Shown: positions 32,216 to 44,399 of the stretch, piece after piece
Numbering within the stretch: the stretch's first letter is position 1
Layout of the letters: the number at the start of each line of letters is the position of its first letter
Source of the DNA: Cannabis sativa
Taxonomy: Eukaryota; Streptophyta; Magnoliopsida; Rosales; Cannabaceae
Length of the DNA stretch: 64,000 bases
Reading direction: 5' to 3'
Assembly (NCBI RefSeq): GCF_029168945.1
Contig: NC_083608.1
Coordinates: 14,774,136 to 14,838,135 of the forward strand
The notes under the pieces: generated by a model
Told to the model about the DNA's origin: nothing
Seen by the model: the letters and a program-made list of their open reading frames with translations, nothing else
The model's database searches: none
Position numbers and translations under genes: made by a program

Positions 32216-34105
32216 TGTTGGAAATTATTTTACCAGGATCTTAGATCTACTCACAAGTATGTTTATTAACATCCTAAATATGAACTTTCTAAAACGATAA
32301 ATTAAACACATATAAAGTTTAAGAAACCTTACATTGGGTGCAGCGGAATATAATGACTCCTTCCGTTCAGATATCTAGCCCTTGATTCCTTTCTGTAGCA
32401 GAGCATTATCAATATCTAAACCTGGATCTCTTTCTCTGAATCCTTGATGCTGAATCTCCTTTGCTGATGATCTTTCTTCACGATCTTCCTCACTATGATT
32501 GAGGTATCACTTGATGTGTGTGGGCACTACTCATACACTAAGGATTTCGAAATTCTAAGGAAGAAGAAAGAAGAAGTGGTAGCTAAAGATAGGGAGAGAG
32601 AAGGCTCAGTTTTTTTGATTCAGAAAGTCTGAAGAAAAGTGTAATTTTCCTGAAGCCTTCACTATCTATTTATAGCATTCCACTAGGGTTAGATTTGAAT
32701 TATATGGCATTAAAATAATGAAAAAATCAACTTAAAATAGCTACAAAGGTGGCCGGCCATACACTTAGTGGATTGGGCCTTGCTTTTTGCAATTTTGCAA
32801 TTTTAACACCTTTTGTATCTGATTTTCTCAAAAATACCAATTTCCTAATTCAACCATTTAAATGCCAATTCTAACTATTTAATAACTATAAATAATTATT
32901 AAATAATATTGTCATTTATCATATTTATTAATTGAACCATACAAAGTATCATAATTAACAAATATGCCCCTATAAACTCTTTTTTTACAATTTCGCCCTT
33001 ACTTAGTGAATAATTCACAAATAGACACAATCTAATTTGAGAATTATAATTGATTAATCAAAACCAATTACATGAGTCTTACAAGCAATATTATCTCAAC
33101 TAGTGGGGGGACCATGGGTCTATATAACCGAGCTTCCAATAAGTAGATCAAGAATTTAGCACTAAAATTCACTAACTTATTAATTCTTCGTTGAATCCAC
33201 GCATAGAACTTAGAATTGCACTCTCAGTATATAAAATGCTCTATATGTTCCACCATATAGACACATCATTAGTTATCCATTGTTATAATCCTAATGTGAT
33301 CAATGATCCTCTATATGAATGATCTACACTGTAAAGGGATTAAATTACCGTTACACCCTACAATGTATTTATTCCTTAAAACACTTGACCCGATATAAAT
33401 GATATTTCAGCTTATGTGAAATGAGTACTCCACCATTTATGTTCGTTTGGTCAAGCTCGAAGGAGATCATCCTTTGCTTACTATTCGCCAGATAGAAGCT
33501 ATAGATTCCATGTTTATGCTAGCGCTCCCACTCAATTGCACTACCGTGTTCCCAAAAAGTACGTATCACCCTGACCTAAAAGTAGGCTTAACTAACAAAT
33601 AAAAGAACACGAATAGCCTTTCAAGATTGAGCCTAATCATAACAGAATTAAGAACATTTGATCTAGGATCAACTAGGCGATATTGACTTGAATAGATATT
33701 ACGGTAAATTTAATAAATCTAAGTCAAAGTTCAATATCGGTCCCTTCCGATGCATACTCCATGCATCCAACCTGAGCTTTACTTTAACCAATGCTCTGGA
33801 AAGAACATAGCACTTCTCCAAATGCAAGTAAACTCCGTTGTAGATTATCATATCAGTAAAAACTTGTGTCTAATAAATCTAGGAAACTTTATTCACATAG
33901 TCATGTTTACTTTCCAATGTGTTGACGGCACAATAAACAGGATCAAGTATGTGAAAAGGGTTTCAGATGAATTTATACATTATGTACATATAATCATGAA
34001 ATAAATCATGTGAACCATGCAACATTAAATGTTATTTCTGATCTATATTAATAAGTAAATCTGATTATATTGAAATGAGTTTTATTTAGGGCATAAAACC
34101 CAACA
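32216..34105 (-). repeat. Element B 5' LTR (right copy)
   Basis: 1890 bp, matching the left copy with a low number of substitutions. TATAAATA on the minus strand is at 32,667-32,674. Confidence 0.9.
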
Positions 34106-35556
34106 TAGGCAACTACTAGGTTTAGGTTAAGAATTATTTGGCATTAAAATAATGAAAATATTAATTTAAAAATCCACAATAAGTGGTCGGCCATGGTGTT
34201 ATAATGGGCCTCACTTGATTTTGCAGTTTTATCAAATTTTATTTCTATTTTCTCAAAAACGCCAATTTTCCAATTCTAACCTTTTAAATGCCAAAACTAA
34301 TTATTTAATAACTAAAATAGATTATTAAATAATATTGTCATTTAATTTAATTATTAATTAGACATATAAAGTCCATTAATAAATAAATAAACCTAGAAAC
34401 TCTTTTCTTTACAATTTCATCCCTACTTAGTGAAAATTCATAAAATTAGACATAGTCTAACTTTAGAATTATAATTGATCAATCACGGATCAATTAATGA
34501 GTCTTACAAGCAGAATGTTCTCAACTAGAATGGGGACCATGGATCTATATGCTGAGCTTCCAATAAGTGAACCAAATTTACCAAGTAAATTCCTACTTAT
34601 TAATTCTTCGTTGAATCCACTCTTAGAACTTAGAATTGCACTCTCAGACTTATATAGAGCATATTATATGTTCCACGATATCAATATACTATCTCATTTA
34701 ACCATTGTTATAATCTTATTGTGATTTAAAGATCCTCTATATAGATGATCTACATCGAGATGGGATTTCTTTACCGTTCTCACCCCTCAATGTATTTTGC
34801 CCCTTAAAACACTTAGCTACCTGTAAATGGTGTTTAATGATCTAATAATTAGTCAGTTAAACAAGAGCTCATCCATTTACTTCTATTTGCTAAGCTCGAA
34901 GGGAATCATCACTTGACTTCTATACACGAGTAGAAGCTATAGATTCCATATTTATGTTCAGCACTCCCACCCAATCATACTATCATGTTCCCAAAATATA
35001 CGTATCACCCTGACCCAAAAGTAGGCTTAACAATAAATCTAAGAACATGAATAGCACTCCTGAGTTGAGCCTAAGCATATCAGGATTTAGATTCTTTTAA
35101 TCTTAAGATCAACTACTGATATTGACTTGGAAAGATATGTATAACGGTAAGTTTGTCATATCTTAACTTAGTTGCAATATCGGTCCAGTCCAATGTATAC
35201 TCCATACATTCGAAACTAGTATACTTTACTAATGTCCTGGAAAGAACATAACACTTACTCCAAGTGTAAGTACACATCATCGCTGATTATCACATTAGTG
35301 TAAATCCAATAACAACGATGAAACGAGGGACCAATACTTTTGATTCATATGATCACAATCACATTCCATTGTGTTGACGATACCGTAATTGTGAATAAAC
35401 ATATGATCCGGATTTAATCGATTACGTGTGTAAATGTAATAAACATATTTAAACCATTAGCATGTAGAATTCATGCAAACATCAATCACTTCAAATTTCT
35501 TATATTGATAACTAATCAGATTGTAAAGAGTTTTATTTAGGGCATAAAACCCAACA

Positions 35557-35954
35557 GTTTCTATCTTGGAAACAATCTTATTTCATGGCACATCAAGAAG
35601 CAAAACTCAATCTCTCTGTCCACAGCTGAGGCTGAGTATATTGCTGCGGGTAGTTGTTGTACCCAATTGTTATGGATGAAACAAATGATGGCAGCTTATG
35701 GGTTTAATTTGAAAACTTTAACCATCTTTTGTGATAACACTAGTGCTATAAACATTTCTAAGAATCCTGTTCAACACTCTCCCTCAAAGCACATAGACAT
35801 TCGTCATCACTTTATTAGAGAGCTTGTGGAAAATAAAATTCTTGTCTTAGAATATGTTGAAACTAGCAAACAAATTGCAGATATTTTTACTAAAGCTCTT
35901 GACTCGGTCTGTTTTATTTCTCTAAGGAAATCCTTAGGGGTTTGTACTGTTTAA
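35557..35954 (+). pseudogene. pol: Sirevirus pol, part 3: RNase H C-terminal part
   Basis: Coding resumes directly after the duplicated GTTTC. It reads ISLSTAEAEYIAAGSCCTQL, then CDNTSAINISKNPVQHSPSK and HIDIRHHFIREL, the copia RNase H with its catalytic acidic residues, and ends at a TAA at 35,952-35,954. The upstream half lies before 23,488. RNase H removes RNA from the RNA:cDNA hybrid. Confidence 0.85.
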
Positions 35955-37300
35955 TATTTTTGTTCTTCTTAATCCTTGATATTTGAGTTGTCTTAGAGTT
36001 CATAATGTCTTGTCCTTGTCCTAGAAGAAAATCTCAACCTTATAAGAATTACAGTCATTATTTGATTGCTAATGTTGTAATGTTATGATGTCATACAGGT
36101 TTATCAGGAAAATTGTTCACTCCTCACAGGAATATTCGGGTTCATCAAACAGTGTTATGTAAGCTACCATTTTCGAATAATGTGTTTAAAAACTGTGTGT
36201 TCAAGCTCCATTGGAAGAATAGAGCTACCTATCTCAATGTGTGAAAGCCATCTCTGAGTAAGTTGGAACTATGTAATTAGGAGTTATGTAGAAGATACGC
36301 TACCATTGAAAAGGGCTACCATTGAGGTAGTGTGACAGCGTCTCCTATGGTTACAATTTATGAGAAAAAGTCTTTTTGACATATTGGGCAATGTTCCATG
36401 CTTACACTTTCACACACCTATGCTTGACACAGTTTGTGGTAAAAAATTTCTATTCTCGAAAATGGTGTTATAAAGCTGTTACATACTGTTTGATTTGCTT
36501 TAATACTCTTGGTGACTGAGTTAATTTTTTCCGTGTAACTGGTATGACCTCATTCTATTATTTCATTAGCTTGATAAAATAATTTCTGATTATTCTTATG
36601 AGTTTGATTTTTTCATCAGGGACAAAGACAAGTGGACATTGTGAATACTAGTTACAAAAATATCAAGGTTATTTTATTTTTCTGTCTTTTAATAAAAAAA
36701 TAAAAAAAGAAAATAAAAAAAAGGAGAAATTTGTGATCGAGTTTGTCAATTGAGCTTTGTTAAAAATTCTTGTTATTTTTTGTTATGTTTCATTATATTC
36801 TTAGACACTATTTTTTTTTTGCTCTGAAGTGGTGATTAGTGCTTTATGTGTCTCTTTGTGTTCTCTTGTTCATTATTTGCAAATTTTTTTGGGGGACATT
36901 TTTTGAAAAAAATAAAGAAAACGGGGGGCATATTTTTTCGATTCTTTGTAAATATTTTTTCTTTTATTTTTTCATTTTATTATGGAAACATGTTTTAATT
37001 GTATTCTCTATTTGTGTGTTTCCTTTATTTTTGGAGATTTGGTCTTGTTTTAGTGTTTTTAGGAAACTTGTCCTTAAATAATTAATTATTTTTGGTTTCC
37101 TTTTTGGTGGCAATTTCGGTTTGGTAGGGTATTTAAATTCTTAGATTTTGTGGGGATATTTTGTTTCATTTTCCATTTAAGGAAATATTGACCATTTTTT
37201 GAAAAACTTTTTTGGTTTCCTTTTTTCTCTCCACACGTGATTCAAGGGTAAGGAAGTTACTTTCCTTTTCAGTTATTTTTTTGATTTTGGGTAAGTAAAA
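35955..37300 (+). other. Sirevirus spacer between pol and ORF3
   Basis: About 1.35 kb with no supported coding. It includes A-rich and T-rich patches (about 36,690-36,730 and 36,810-37,200). A spacer of this kind between pol and an extra ORF is usual for elements with a third ORF. Confidence 0.5.
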
Positions 37301-37304
37301 TCAA

Positions 37305-37433
37305 ATGCTATATATGCTCAACTACCCACTCACCCACGATCACCACTCACTCTTCTCCTTCTATTTTTTTTCTCAAAGGTCTAATATTTTTCAAAGTGTA
37401 AGAGTGTTTGTGTTCTAGGGTTTCAAAGGAAAA
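37305..37433 (+). promoter_or_regulatory. Promoter-like leader of Sirevirus ORF3
   Basis: A TATATATGC box at about 37,310 is followed by a CA/CT-rich leader (ACTCACCCACGATCACC, TCTTCTCCTTCT) and the ATG at 37,434, about 120 bp downstream. This is the normal layout of a plant gene promoter and suggests separate expression. An AAAG acceptor-like site (about 37,377) is an alternative route by splicing. Confidence 0.35.
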
Positions 37434-39103
37434 ATGGTCAAAACTAAGAATGCCCAACCGTCCAAGAAGCCCTCTCGTGGCTCTGCCTCTGCTTCTCCGA
37501 TCAGCCCGCCTGCGCCGCCTGCACCAGCAACCGGAGCTTCTGGTTCGTCCTCTGCTCCGACGAAGTCTGCCAGAAAATTGAAGACCCTAGCTCGAAAATC
37601 AGTGGTAAATCTCGCCTCTCCACCTGTTGTTGCTTCTCCTATTGCTTCTTCAACACCTGGGTTTGGTGATCATGATGAATCCCATTCATCCGATCACACA
37701 TTGTCGAAGTCCTCTTCTTCGAATGGTGCTCCTAATGTCGAAAAAGCTTTGGTGACCTTGCCCACGGTGAGTTCTCGAACAAGGTCCAAGGTTTCCACTC
37801 CTCAAAAGCCCGAAGTGGTTCAACCTAAAAAGGTTTCCAAAGGGAAAAAGGTGATGTCTTCAACTTCAAAGGTCAAAAATCTCAAGGAGAATCCCCCTTC
37901 GGTCTCATCCTCGGATTCTGAACCTGAAGAAACTGAGGAGGATCATGATTCAAAGGGCTTGTCCAATTCAAGTGAACAATTTGTGCCCAAAGATCAACCT
38001 GCTGTTGATGATTCTGGATCCGAGAGTGAAGAACCAGAGACTGATCCTGTCACTACAGAGCCTGTTCCTGTCCCTGCTGAAGTTCCAAAGAAGGACAAAG
38101 GAAAAAGGCCCATTGTCTCTCCAAAAGAAAGAGGCCCTCTGGTATTTCTCTTGATAACTTCAAGCCCCACTCTCATTATTTTTGTTATAATGATCATGCT
38201 AGAGATATGAAATTCTATGAGAATATGAATTTTACTGTGTAGAAAAATTTTAATGTTATTGCTCATAAGCCTTTTGGAGTGTATAACATGTTGAAAGAAA
38301 GACAATGGGTAGATACCTTGATCGGTTTTGATGGCTATGTGAATAGAATTGTGAAGGAATTTTATGCTAACATCACTGATGAGTTTCTCAATGAGGACTC
38401 TTTCATGTTTGGTAAAGTTTTTGTCAGAGGACACTGGTATTCCTTTACTGTGAAGGATGTTGCTGAGGCTCTCAATCTGCCTATGGGAATTGAGCCAACT
38501 GATGTGGAGTTTGATCGTCAAAAGGTGTTCGGTTATCTCACTGGTGATAATGAAGTTAAACTTTCCGACACCATGCATATGTCTCAACTCACCTATCAAC
38601 CTGCTGCTCTCATGAGATTTGCACTATCCAATTGGTTTCCTTGCTCCAATCCGGTAAATGTTTCAAATGAACTTGCATTCTTTTTGTATAAAGTTTCAAT
38701 TGGTGCTAAAATTGATTTGGCTGACATGATTTGGGAGCAAATTGTTTCTCTTTGAAAGGGCAAGAAACCTAGGCTCAATCTCATTTTTCCTCACTTAATC
38801 TATAAAATTTTATCTGATCAAGAGGAATTGATTCTTGAGAATGAATCAATTGAGATGCCTGCTGTTGGAACCACTTTCAAAATTCCTGAAAAGCCTCCTC
38901 AAGGAAAAGCTGCTCAAAGAAAGGCTAGGTCTGCTTCCCTTGGTCTTACAAATGATCTTGCTGCTGCATCTACTTCAACTTTTGCTCCTACAGAAATGGC
39001 AGAATTCAACTTGCGTTTGGGAAGAATGGAGACAAGTCAGGCCTTGCTTCTTAGAAAGATGGACAACATCATGAAATACTTCCGACCCAATGATGATGAA
39101 TGA
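37434..39103 (+). pseudogene. Sirevirus ORF3 ('plant transposon protein'-type domain), broken
   Basis: The N-terminal 230 residues are low-complexity, Ser/Pro/Lys-rich, then acidic (residues about 155-205). After a frame change near 38,140 the conserved part follows: FMFGKVFVRGHWYSFTVKDV, AEALNLPMGIEP and ELAFFLYKVSIGAKIDLADM, and after a further stop KPRLNLIFPHLIYKIL. This matches the domain annotated in plant genomes as a putative plant transposon protein (Transposase_32), by memory. A C-terminal heptad-like helix (NLRLGRMETSQALLLRKMDN) ends the ORF at 39,103. Breaks: one frameshift and in-frame stops at about 38,239 and 38,753. In Sireviruses this position is usually called env-like; no signal peptide or membrane segment is visible here. 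Confidence 0.7.
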
Positions 39104-39510
39104 GTGGTTCAATCTTTTATCTCTTGCTTTTTACTAATGTATGTTTGAACTTATGACTTTGTCCATGTTTGTTTTTGCTTTCTTTGGCTCCTTGATAGAC
39201 AAAAAGGGGGAGTAGTATTATTTTTTGGATTCATTGTTTGGATTTTGTTTGGATTCTATGTTACAACTCTGGACCCTTGGTTTTAGGGGGAGTTGCTTGT
39301 TTGTGGTTTAACACTTTTCCGTTTAAAAAGTTGGGTTTTCGGTTTGTAAGCTTTTCTGTCCAAAAAAAGTTCTTTGTTTTATGTGTTAGAGTGCTTTCAT
39401 GCAAGGGGAGTATTTTCTATACTCTTGTATCTTTAGAAAGCTATTTTCTTTGGTTTCTAACACTTGATGCACGTTTTCTCATAATAAAATGTTTTGTCAA
39501 TCAAAGTTCC
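39104..39510 (+). other. Sirevirus 3' untranslated region with GGGGGAG motifs
   Basis: Three AAGGGGGAG or TAGGGGGAG motifs occur at about 39,206, 39,286 and 39,512. Only the last abuts the LTR and acts as PPT; the earlier ones are PPT-like. Multiple upstream PPT copies have been reported for Sireviruses. Confidence 0.6.
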
Positions 39511-39522
39511 AAAGGGGGAGAT
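39511..39522 (+). other. Sirevirus polypurine tract
   Basis: AAAGGGGGAGAT immediately precedes the TGTTAATT start of the 3' LTR. Confidence 0.9.
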
Positions 39523-39651
39523 TGTTAATTCCATTTTTGGCATATTTAATTGACAAAAATATTTAATTATTTAATGTATATTTCGGCTGGCGTGTTTAAT
39601 ATGGTTTCCCTATTTTTGTATATCTAAACTTGGAAGGAAAGTTGTCTAGCT
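39523..39651 (+). repeat. Sirevirus 3' LTR, first 129 bp
   Basis: Aligns with the start of the 5' LTR (TGTTAATTC, then ATTTCGGCTGG) and breaks at TAGCT (39,647-39,651), the target duplication of element A. The rest of the LTR resumes at 51,528. Confidence 0.95.
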
Positions 39652-41539
39652 TGTTGGGTTTTATGCCCTAAATAAAACTCCATTTCAATGTAATCTATTT
39701 TATTCAACATCAATAAAGAAACAGAAGTATTTTTCATTCATTTGTGTATGTTTTGGTTCACTTTATCAATTGCTTGTCTATTTGATTTATAAATTCATCT
39801 TAAACCCTTTTCACATACTTGATCATGTTTATTGTGTTGTCATTACATTGGAAAGTAAACATGACTATGTGAATAAAGTTTCCTAGATTTATCAGACACA
39901 GGGTTTTACTGATATGATAATCTACAACAAGAGTTTACTTGCATTTGGAGAAATGCTATGTTATTTCCAGAACATTGGTTAAAGTAAAGCTCAGGTTGGA
40001 TGCATGGAGTATGCATCGGAAGGGACCGATATTGAACTTTGACTTAGATTTAATTAAACTTAACGTAAAATCTATTCAAGTCAATATCGCCTAGTTGATC
40101 CTAGATCAAATGTTCTTAATCCTGTTATGATTAGGCTCAATCTTGAAAGGCTATTCGTGTTCTTTGATTTGTTAGTTAAGCCTACTTTTAGGTCAGGGTG
40201 ATACGTACATTTCGGGAACACGGTAGTGCAATTGAGTGGGAGCGCTAGCATAAACATGGAATCTATAGTTTCTATCTGGCGAATAGTAAGGAAAGGTTGA
40301 TCTCCTTCGAGCTTGACCAAACGAACATAAATGGTGGAGTACTCATTTCACATAAGCTGAAATATCATTTATACGGGCTCAAGTGTTTTAAGGATAAAAT
40401 ACATAGTAGGGTGTTACGGTAATCTAATCCCTTTACAGTGTAGATCATTCATATAGAGGATCATTGATCAAATTAGGATTATAACAGTGGATAACTAATG
40501 ATGCGTCTATATGGTGGAACATATAGAGCATTCTATATACTGAGAGTGCAATTCTAAGTTCTATGCGTGGATTCAACGAAGAATTAATAAGTTAGTGAAT
40601 TTTAGTGCTAAATTCTTGATCTACTCATTGGAAGCTCGGTTATACGGACCCATGGTCCCCGCACTAGTTGAGATAATATTGTTTGTAAGACTCATGTAAT
40701 TGGTTTTGATTAATCAATTATAATTCTCAAATTAGACTATGTCTATTTGTGAAATTTTCACTAAGTAAGGGCAAAATTGTAAAGAAAGAGTTATTAGGGG
40801 CATATTTGTTAATTATGATACTTTGTATGGTTCAATTAATAAATATGATAAATGACAATATTATTTAATAATTAGTTATAGTTATTAAATAATTAGAATT
40901 GGCATTTAAATGGTTGAATTTAAAAATTGGCATTTTTGAGAAAATCAGATACAAAAGTGTTAAAATTGCAAAATTTCAAAAAGCAAGGCCCAAACCCAAT
41001 AAGCCATGGCCGGCCACTTTTGTAGGCATTTTAAACTGATATTTTCATTATTTTAATGCCAAATAATTCAAACCTAACCCTAGTGGAATGCTATAAATAG
41101 GTAGTGAAGGCTACAGGAAAATTACACTTCTGAATCAGAAAACCTGAGCCTTTCTCTCTCTACCTTGGCCGCCACCCTCTCTCTCTCTTCTTCCTTGATA
41201 ATTTCGAAACCCCTTAGTGATTAGAGTAGTGCCCACACACAGCAAGCAATACCTCAATCATAGTGAGAAAGATCGTGAAGAAAGATCATCAGTAAAGGAG
41301 TTTCAGCATCAAAGATTTAGAGAAAGAGATTCAGGTTCAGATCTTGATAATACTCTGCTACAGAAAGGATACAAGGGTTAGAGATCTGAACGGAAGGAGT
41401 CATTTAATTCCTCTGCACCCAATGTAAGGTTTCTTAAACTTTATATGTGTTTATTTCATCGTTTTAGAAAGTTCATATTTAGGGTGTTAATAAACATACT
41501 TGTGAGTAGATCTAAGATCCTGGTAAAATAATTCCAACA
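39652..41539 (+). repeat. Element A 5' LTR
   Basis: 1888 bp, TGTTGGG...TTCCAACA. TATAAATAG lies at 41,092-41,100, marking the likely promoter about 440 bp before the LTR end. Confidence 0.95.
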
Positions 41540-41541
41540 AC

Positions 41542-41556
41542 TGGTATCAGAGCCAT
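41542..41556 (+). other. Element A primer-binding site (initiator Met tRNA)
   Basis: TGGTATCAGAGCCAT two bases after the LTR end, intact. Confidence 0.95.
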
Positions 41557-41814
41557 GGTAATTGATTTGCTTGCAAGAAATTTGGACTTTAAAACGATTA
41601 TTTGATGTTTTTGGATGGTATCATGTTCTATTGAGTGTTATTTGATGATTGATTGATGTTTGTGATTTTTCGTGAAAAATAATTGAATATCTGTTTCTGG
41701 AATTATTTTTATTGGATAGTATGGAAAAAATTAAGCAAGTTTTTTTTTACAGAACTCAATTTCGATTTAATTTGAATTAGTTATGATTTTTTGAAGTTTC
41801 AAAAAATATCAGGG

Positions 41815-42003
41815 TTGAGCAACAAGGACACGCGCGCGCGCACGAGGCTTGTCCCTCGGACAGCACTCGCGCAGATAAGTTTTTTGTCTGAACACCTGGG
41901 CTCCGCGCGCGGAGAGGCTGCTGGCAGCCTCCTGCGTCGAGTTCTCTCGCCCATGCACCCCTTGTTGCGCGTGAGGACAGTATGCAATGCATACTGTCCG
42001 TAC
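41815..42003 (+). other. GC-rich island in element A leader with a perfect hairpin
   Basis: About 190 bp of CG-rich sequence (ACACGCGCGCGCGCACGAGG at its start) inside a very AT-rich leader. It ends in a 12-bp perfect inverted repeat, GGACAGTATGCA/TGCATACTGTCC, with a one-base loop (41,975-41,999). Element B has an unrelated, AT-rich sequence at this place although both flanks align. Overlapping short open frames on both strands look like composition artefacts. Confidence 0.8.
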
Positions 42004-42059
42004 AGCTCGCAAATTTTTCGTTTTTCTTCGTTTTTTCATGCTTTTTCATGGAATTAACT

Positions 42060-44040
42060 TCCGATTTTTTGTGTAGTTCTGTATTTATACATTTACTATT
42101 CCTAATTCAATTCTAATTATCATAATGAATTAATTTAATATTTTTTAAATTTAATTCATGATATTAGTGTAATTTGAATTTAAAAATAGTTAGTATCTAT
42201 CTTTTTTTGCTTAATAATCTATCTTATTTTTAAATTTGATTATATCTTATCTTATTTTTAAATTTAAGGTTAGATTTTCAATATTTTTAAATTAATTTTT
42301 TTTAAATAATTTGACCTTATTAAAATTTAAAATAAGATAACTATAATCATGTAATTTTAAATAGATGTAAGATATTTTGCTAACTTTTAAATTTTGTTAT
42401 TTTATTTATTTAAATTACATTTAAAATCTGAAAAAGATATCCATTTATCTTTTTTAATTTTTTATTTAATTTTTATTTATAAAATAATATTTAAATTTTT
42501 AAAGTAGTTAGCAAATTTTTGAAATGATATTTAGGTTGGTTGAAACCTAATTTTTCAAAATTGTAGGTTTAATTTTAAATTTAATTTTTTTTTTATATTT
42601 TCGAAATCTCTTTTATTTTTTTTAATTTTTTTCGAAAATAAATATTTTATTTATTTAATTAATTATTTCGAAATTATTTAATTTAAAATTAAATAAATCC
42701 TACATCCAACTATCCAGCTAACCTTGTTGCAGAAGTATGTGTTTTAGCTTGTGTGTAAGTTTTCAAAACCTATTATTACTTGATTGCAAATAGCCATGGT
42801 TACTTTTTGCCAGATCTAATGATCTGATGGCTCCCTTGGTCAAGTAAATAATTTGTAACAGGTATACTTACAATATTCTTTCATCTGTGTATGACCTAGC
42901 AACATGATAGGACCCATCCAAAGTGTACCTGTGTGAGCCTATGTGTTTAATTTCATTATAGATGCATATAGGTTGTTGTTGCTAAATAAATTATCATAGT
43001 TCTTGATAGATTTTATTTAGGCCCATTTAGTTTTTGGGCCTATTCAATTAATAACAGTTGTTCATTTTAAGGTTAAATTCCTCTCTTTTGGGCCTTGTGT
43101 GAGAGTTGGGAGCCATAGAAGTGGGTACGACATACTGAACCCAGCACCCCCTCACATGAACCACCCCAATTGTGAAGGCCCATTTGCCTGATTTGAATAA
43201 CTGTACTAGGTTAATTACACTAGTTTAACCTAATAAAATTGATTAGCAACATAATTAATTTCATTTATTTTGAAATTAATTTAAGAAAACCATAGTTTAA
43301 AGAATTTTATATTCTAAGCTAAACTATATGTATTTTCTTGTATTTAATTAAATATAGAATTATAACCATTTATATTCTTTCTGAAGCTTAATTTAAATTT
43401 TTCATTAAATATTCCTATTTAAATTGATATTTAGTTATCTACAACTAACCAACTTAAATCTGAATATCTTTTGGATTTAAAATTTCAAAATTAAGTTGAG
43501 GAATTTTAGGCATTGGTTATTAAGATTCTTTAGATATTTTTTAAGTTAATATCTTTTCGTATATTAACTTAAAATGGAATATTATAGATATTTTTTAGGT
43601 TAATATCTTTTCGAATATTAACTTAAAATGGAATATCTTCAAATTAAGTGGTAACAACTTAATTTTAATTTAATTAAATCTGATTTGAAAGATATTTAAG
43701 TTGATTTTTTAGATTATTCTAAAACAACTTAAACAAGATATTTTCAAATTTGTTCCATTTTTTATTCGAATTTAAATAATAATTGAAATTTAATTAAAGT
43801 TGATTTTTTATTTAAACCAACTTTGATTTGTAATTTTTCATTATTATATTATGGAACTTGTTCGATATTTATTCGAATTAAATAATAATTGAAAATTAAT
43901 TGAAGTTTATTTTTTATTTAAACCAACTTTAGTTTGTAATTTTTTATTATTATAATATCGAATAAAGTGATTATACAAAATACATATAATATTTTTAAAT
44001 AATGAGCTTTTAATCAAAAGATATTCGATCTCCATTGTTG
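42060..44040 (+). other. Element A AT-rich leader
   Basis: About 2 kb of non-coding sequence that aligns in inverted order with element B's leader. It includes a local tandem duplication around 43,520-43,635 (TTTTAGGTTAATATCTTTTCG-like units). Confidence 0.6.
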
Positions 44041-44084
44041 GTCTTACAATAGTTAAATTTTTTCAATATAACCTCGAGACGCTA

Positions 44085-44390
44085 GACTTCGTCCCCCTAT
44101 GGATGGTTATTCGTTGAACACTTTTAACACCGTTCGATTTCATTTGATAAGTGTTTTATGAGTTTTCGTCTCTATTTAGACTCTCCCCTACGGTGACTAC
44201 TTAGAGATAAACTCATAAAACATGAAACAATGGTGGAAGCTCATAAAATGAGAATAACCTTGACTCTCGCCTACCGGGACAACGTTGGATTCTCATTTTG
44301 ATCGAATAAAAGGTTGCGAAAATGTTTAATTTTAGATGAGCTGACAACTCTATTCAACTAATGTTATCTTTGACTCTCGCCTACCGGGAC
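44085..44390 (+). other. Element A leader motif array
   Basis: Four GC-rich blocks stand out from AT-rich surroundings: GACTTCGTCCCCCTATGG (44,085), GACTCTCCCCTACGGTGAC (44,179-44,197), and GACTCTCGCCTACCGGGAC at 44,262-44,280 and 44,372-44,390. They share GACT(C/T)(T/C)...CCTA and are spaced 83-110 bp. The same four, in order, are in element B. Confidence 0.85.
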
Positions 44391-44399
44391 ACTGTATTT

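Larger units (their letters stand above)
23946..34105 (-). mobile_element. Angela/BARE-like copia element B, full length, decayed
   Basis: Near-identical LTRs lie at 23,946-25,836 and 32,216-34,105, in minus orientation. Flanks are CAGGC and TAGGC, a 5-bp duplication with one change. The LTR family (TGTTGGGTTTTATGCCC start) recalls the Angela/BARE lineage. The internal region (25,837-32,215) has lost all long open frames, although its 3' PPT region and long leader still align with element A. Confidence 0.9.
23493..35556 (-). mobile_element. Solo LTR of an Angela/BARE-like family, split by element B
   Basis: GTTTC flanks both sides (23,488-23,492 and 35,557-35,561). The outer pieces 23,493-23,945 and 34,106-35,556 join into one LTR of about 1.9 kb with TG...CA ends, minus orientation (TGTTGGGTTTTATGCCC reads leftward from 35,556). 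There is no PBS, PPT or coding sequence outside the nested element, so it is a solo LTR left after LTR-LTR recombination. It is clearly more divergent from elements A and B than they are from each other. Confidence 0.9.

Noticed and set aside
36839..37081. 80-codon frame between Sirevirus pol and ORF3
   Set aside because: Phe/Leu-rich translation of a T-rich stretch; hydrophobicity is a composition effect and not evidence of a membrane protein.
41777..42057. Several open frames on both strands in the GC-rich leader island
   Set aside because: Four frames overlap on both strands in a GC-rich patch with few stops; none shows a domain or is kept in element B.
44085..44390. A CRISPR-like array in the leader of element A
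   Set aside because: Only four diverged blocks with unequal, AT-rich spacers in a plant retrotransposon leader; no repeat-spacer regularity.
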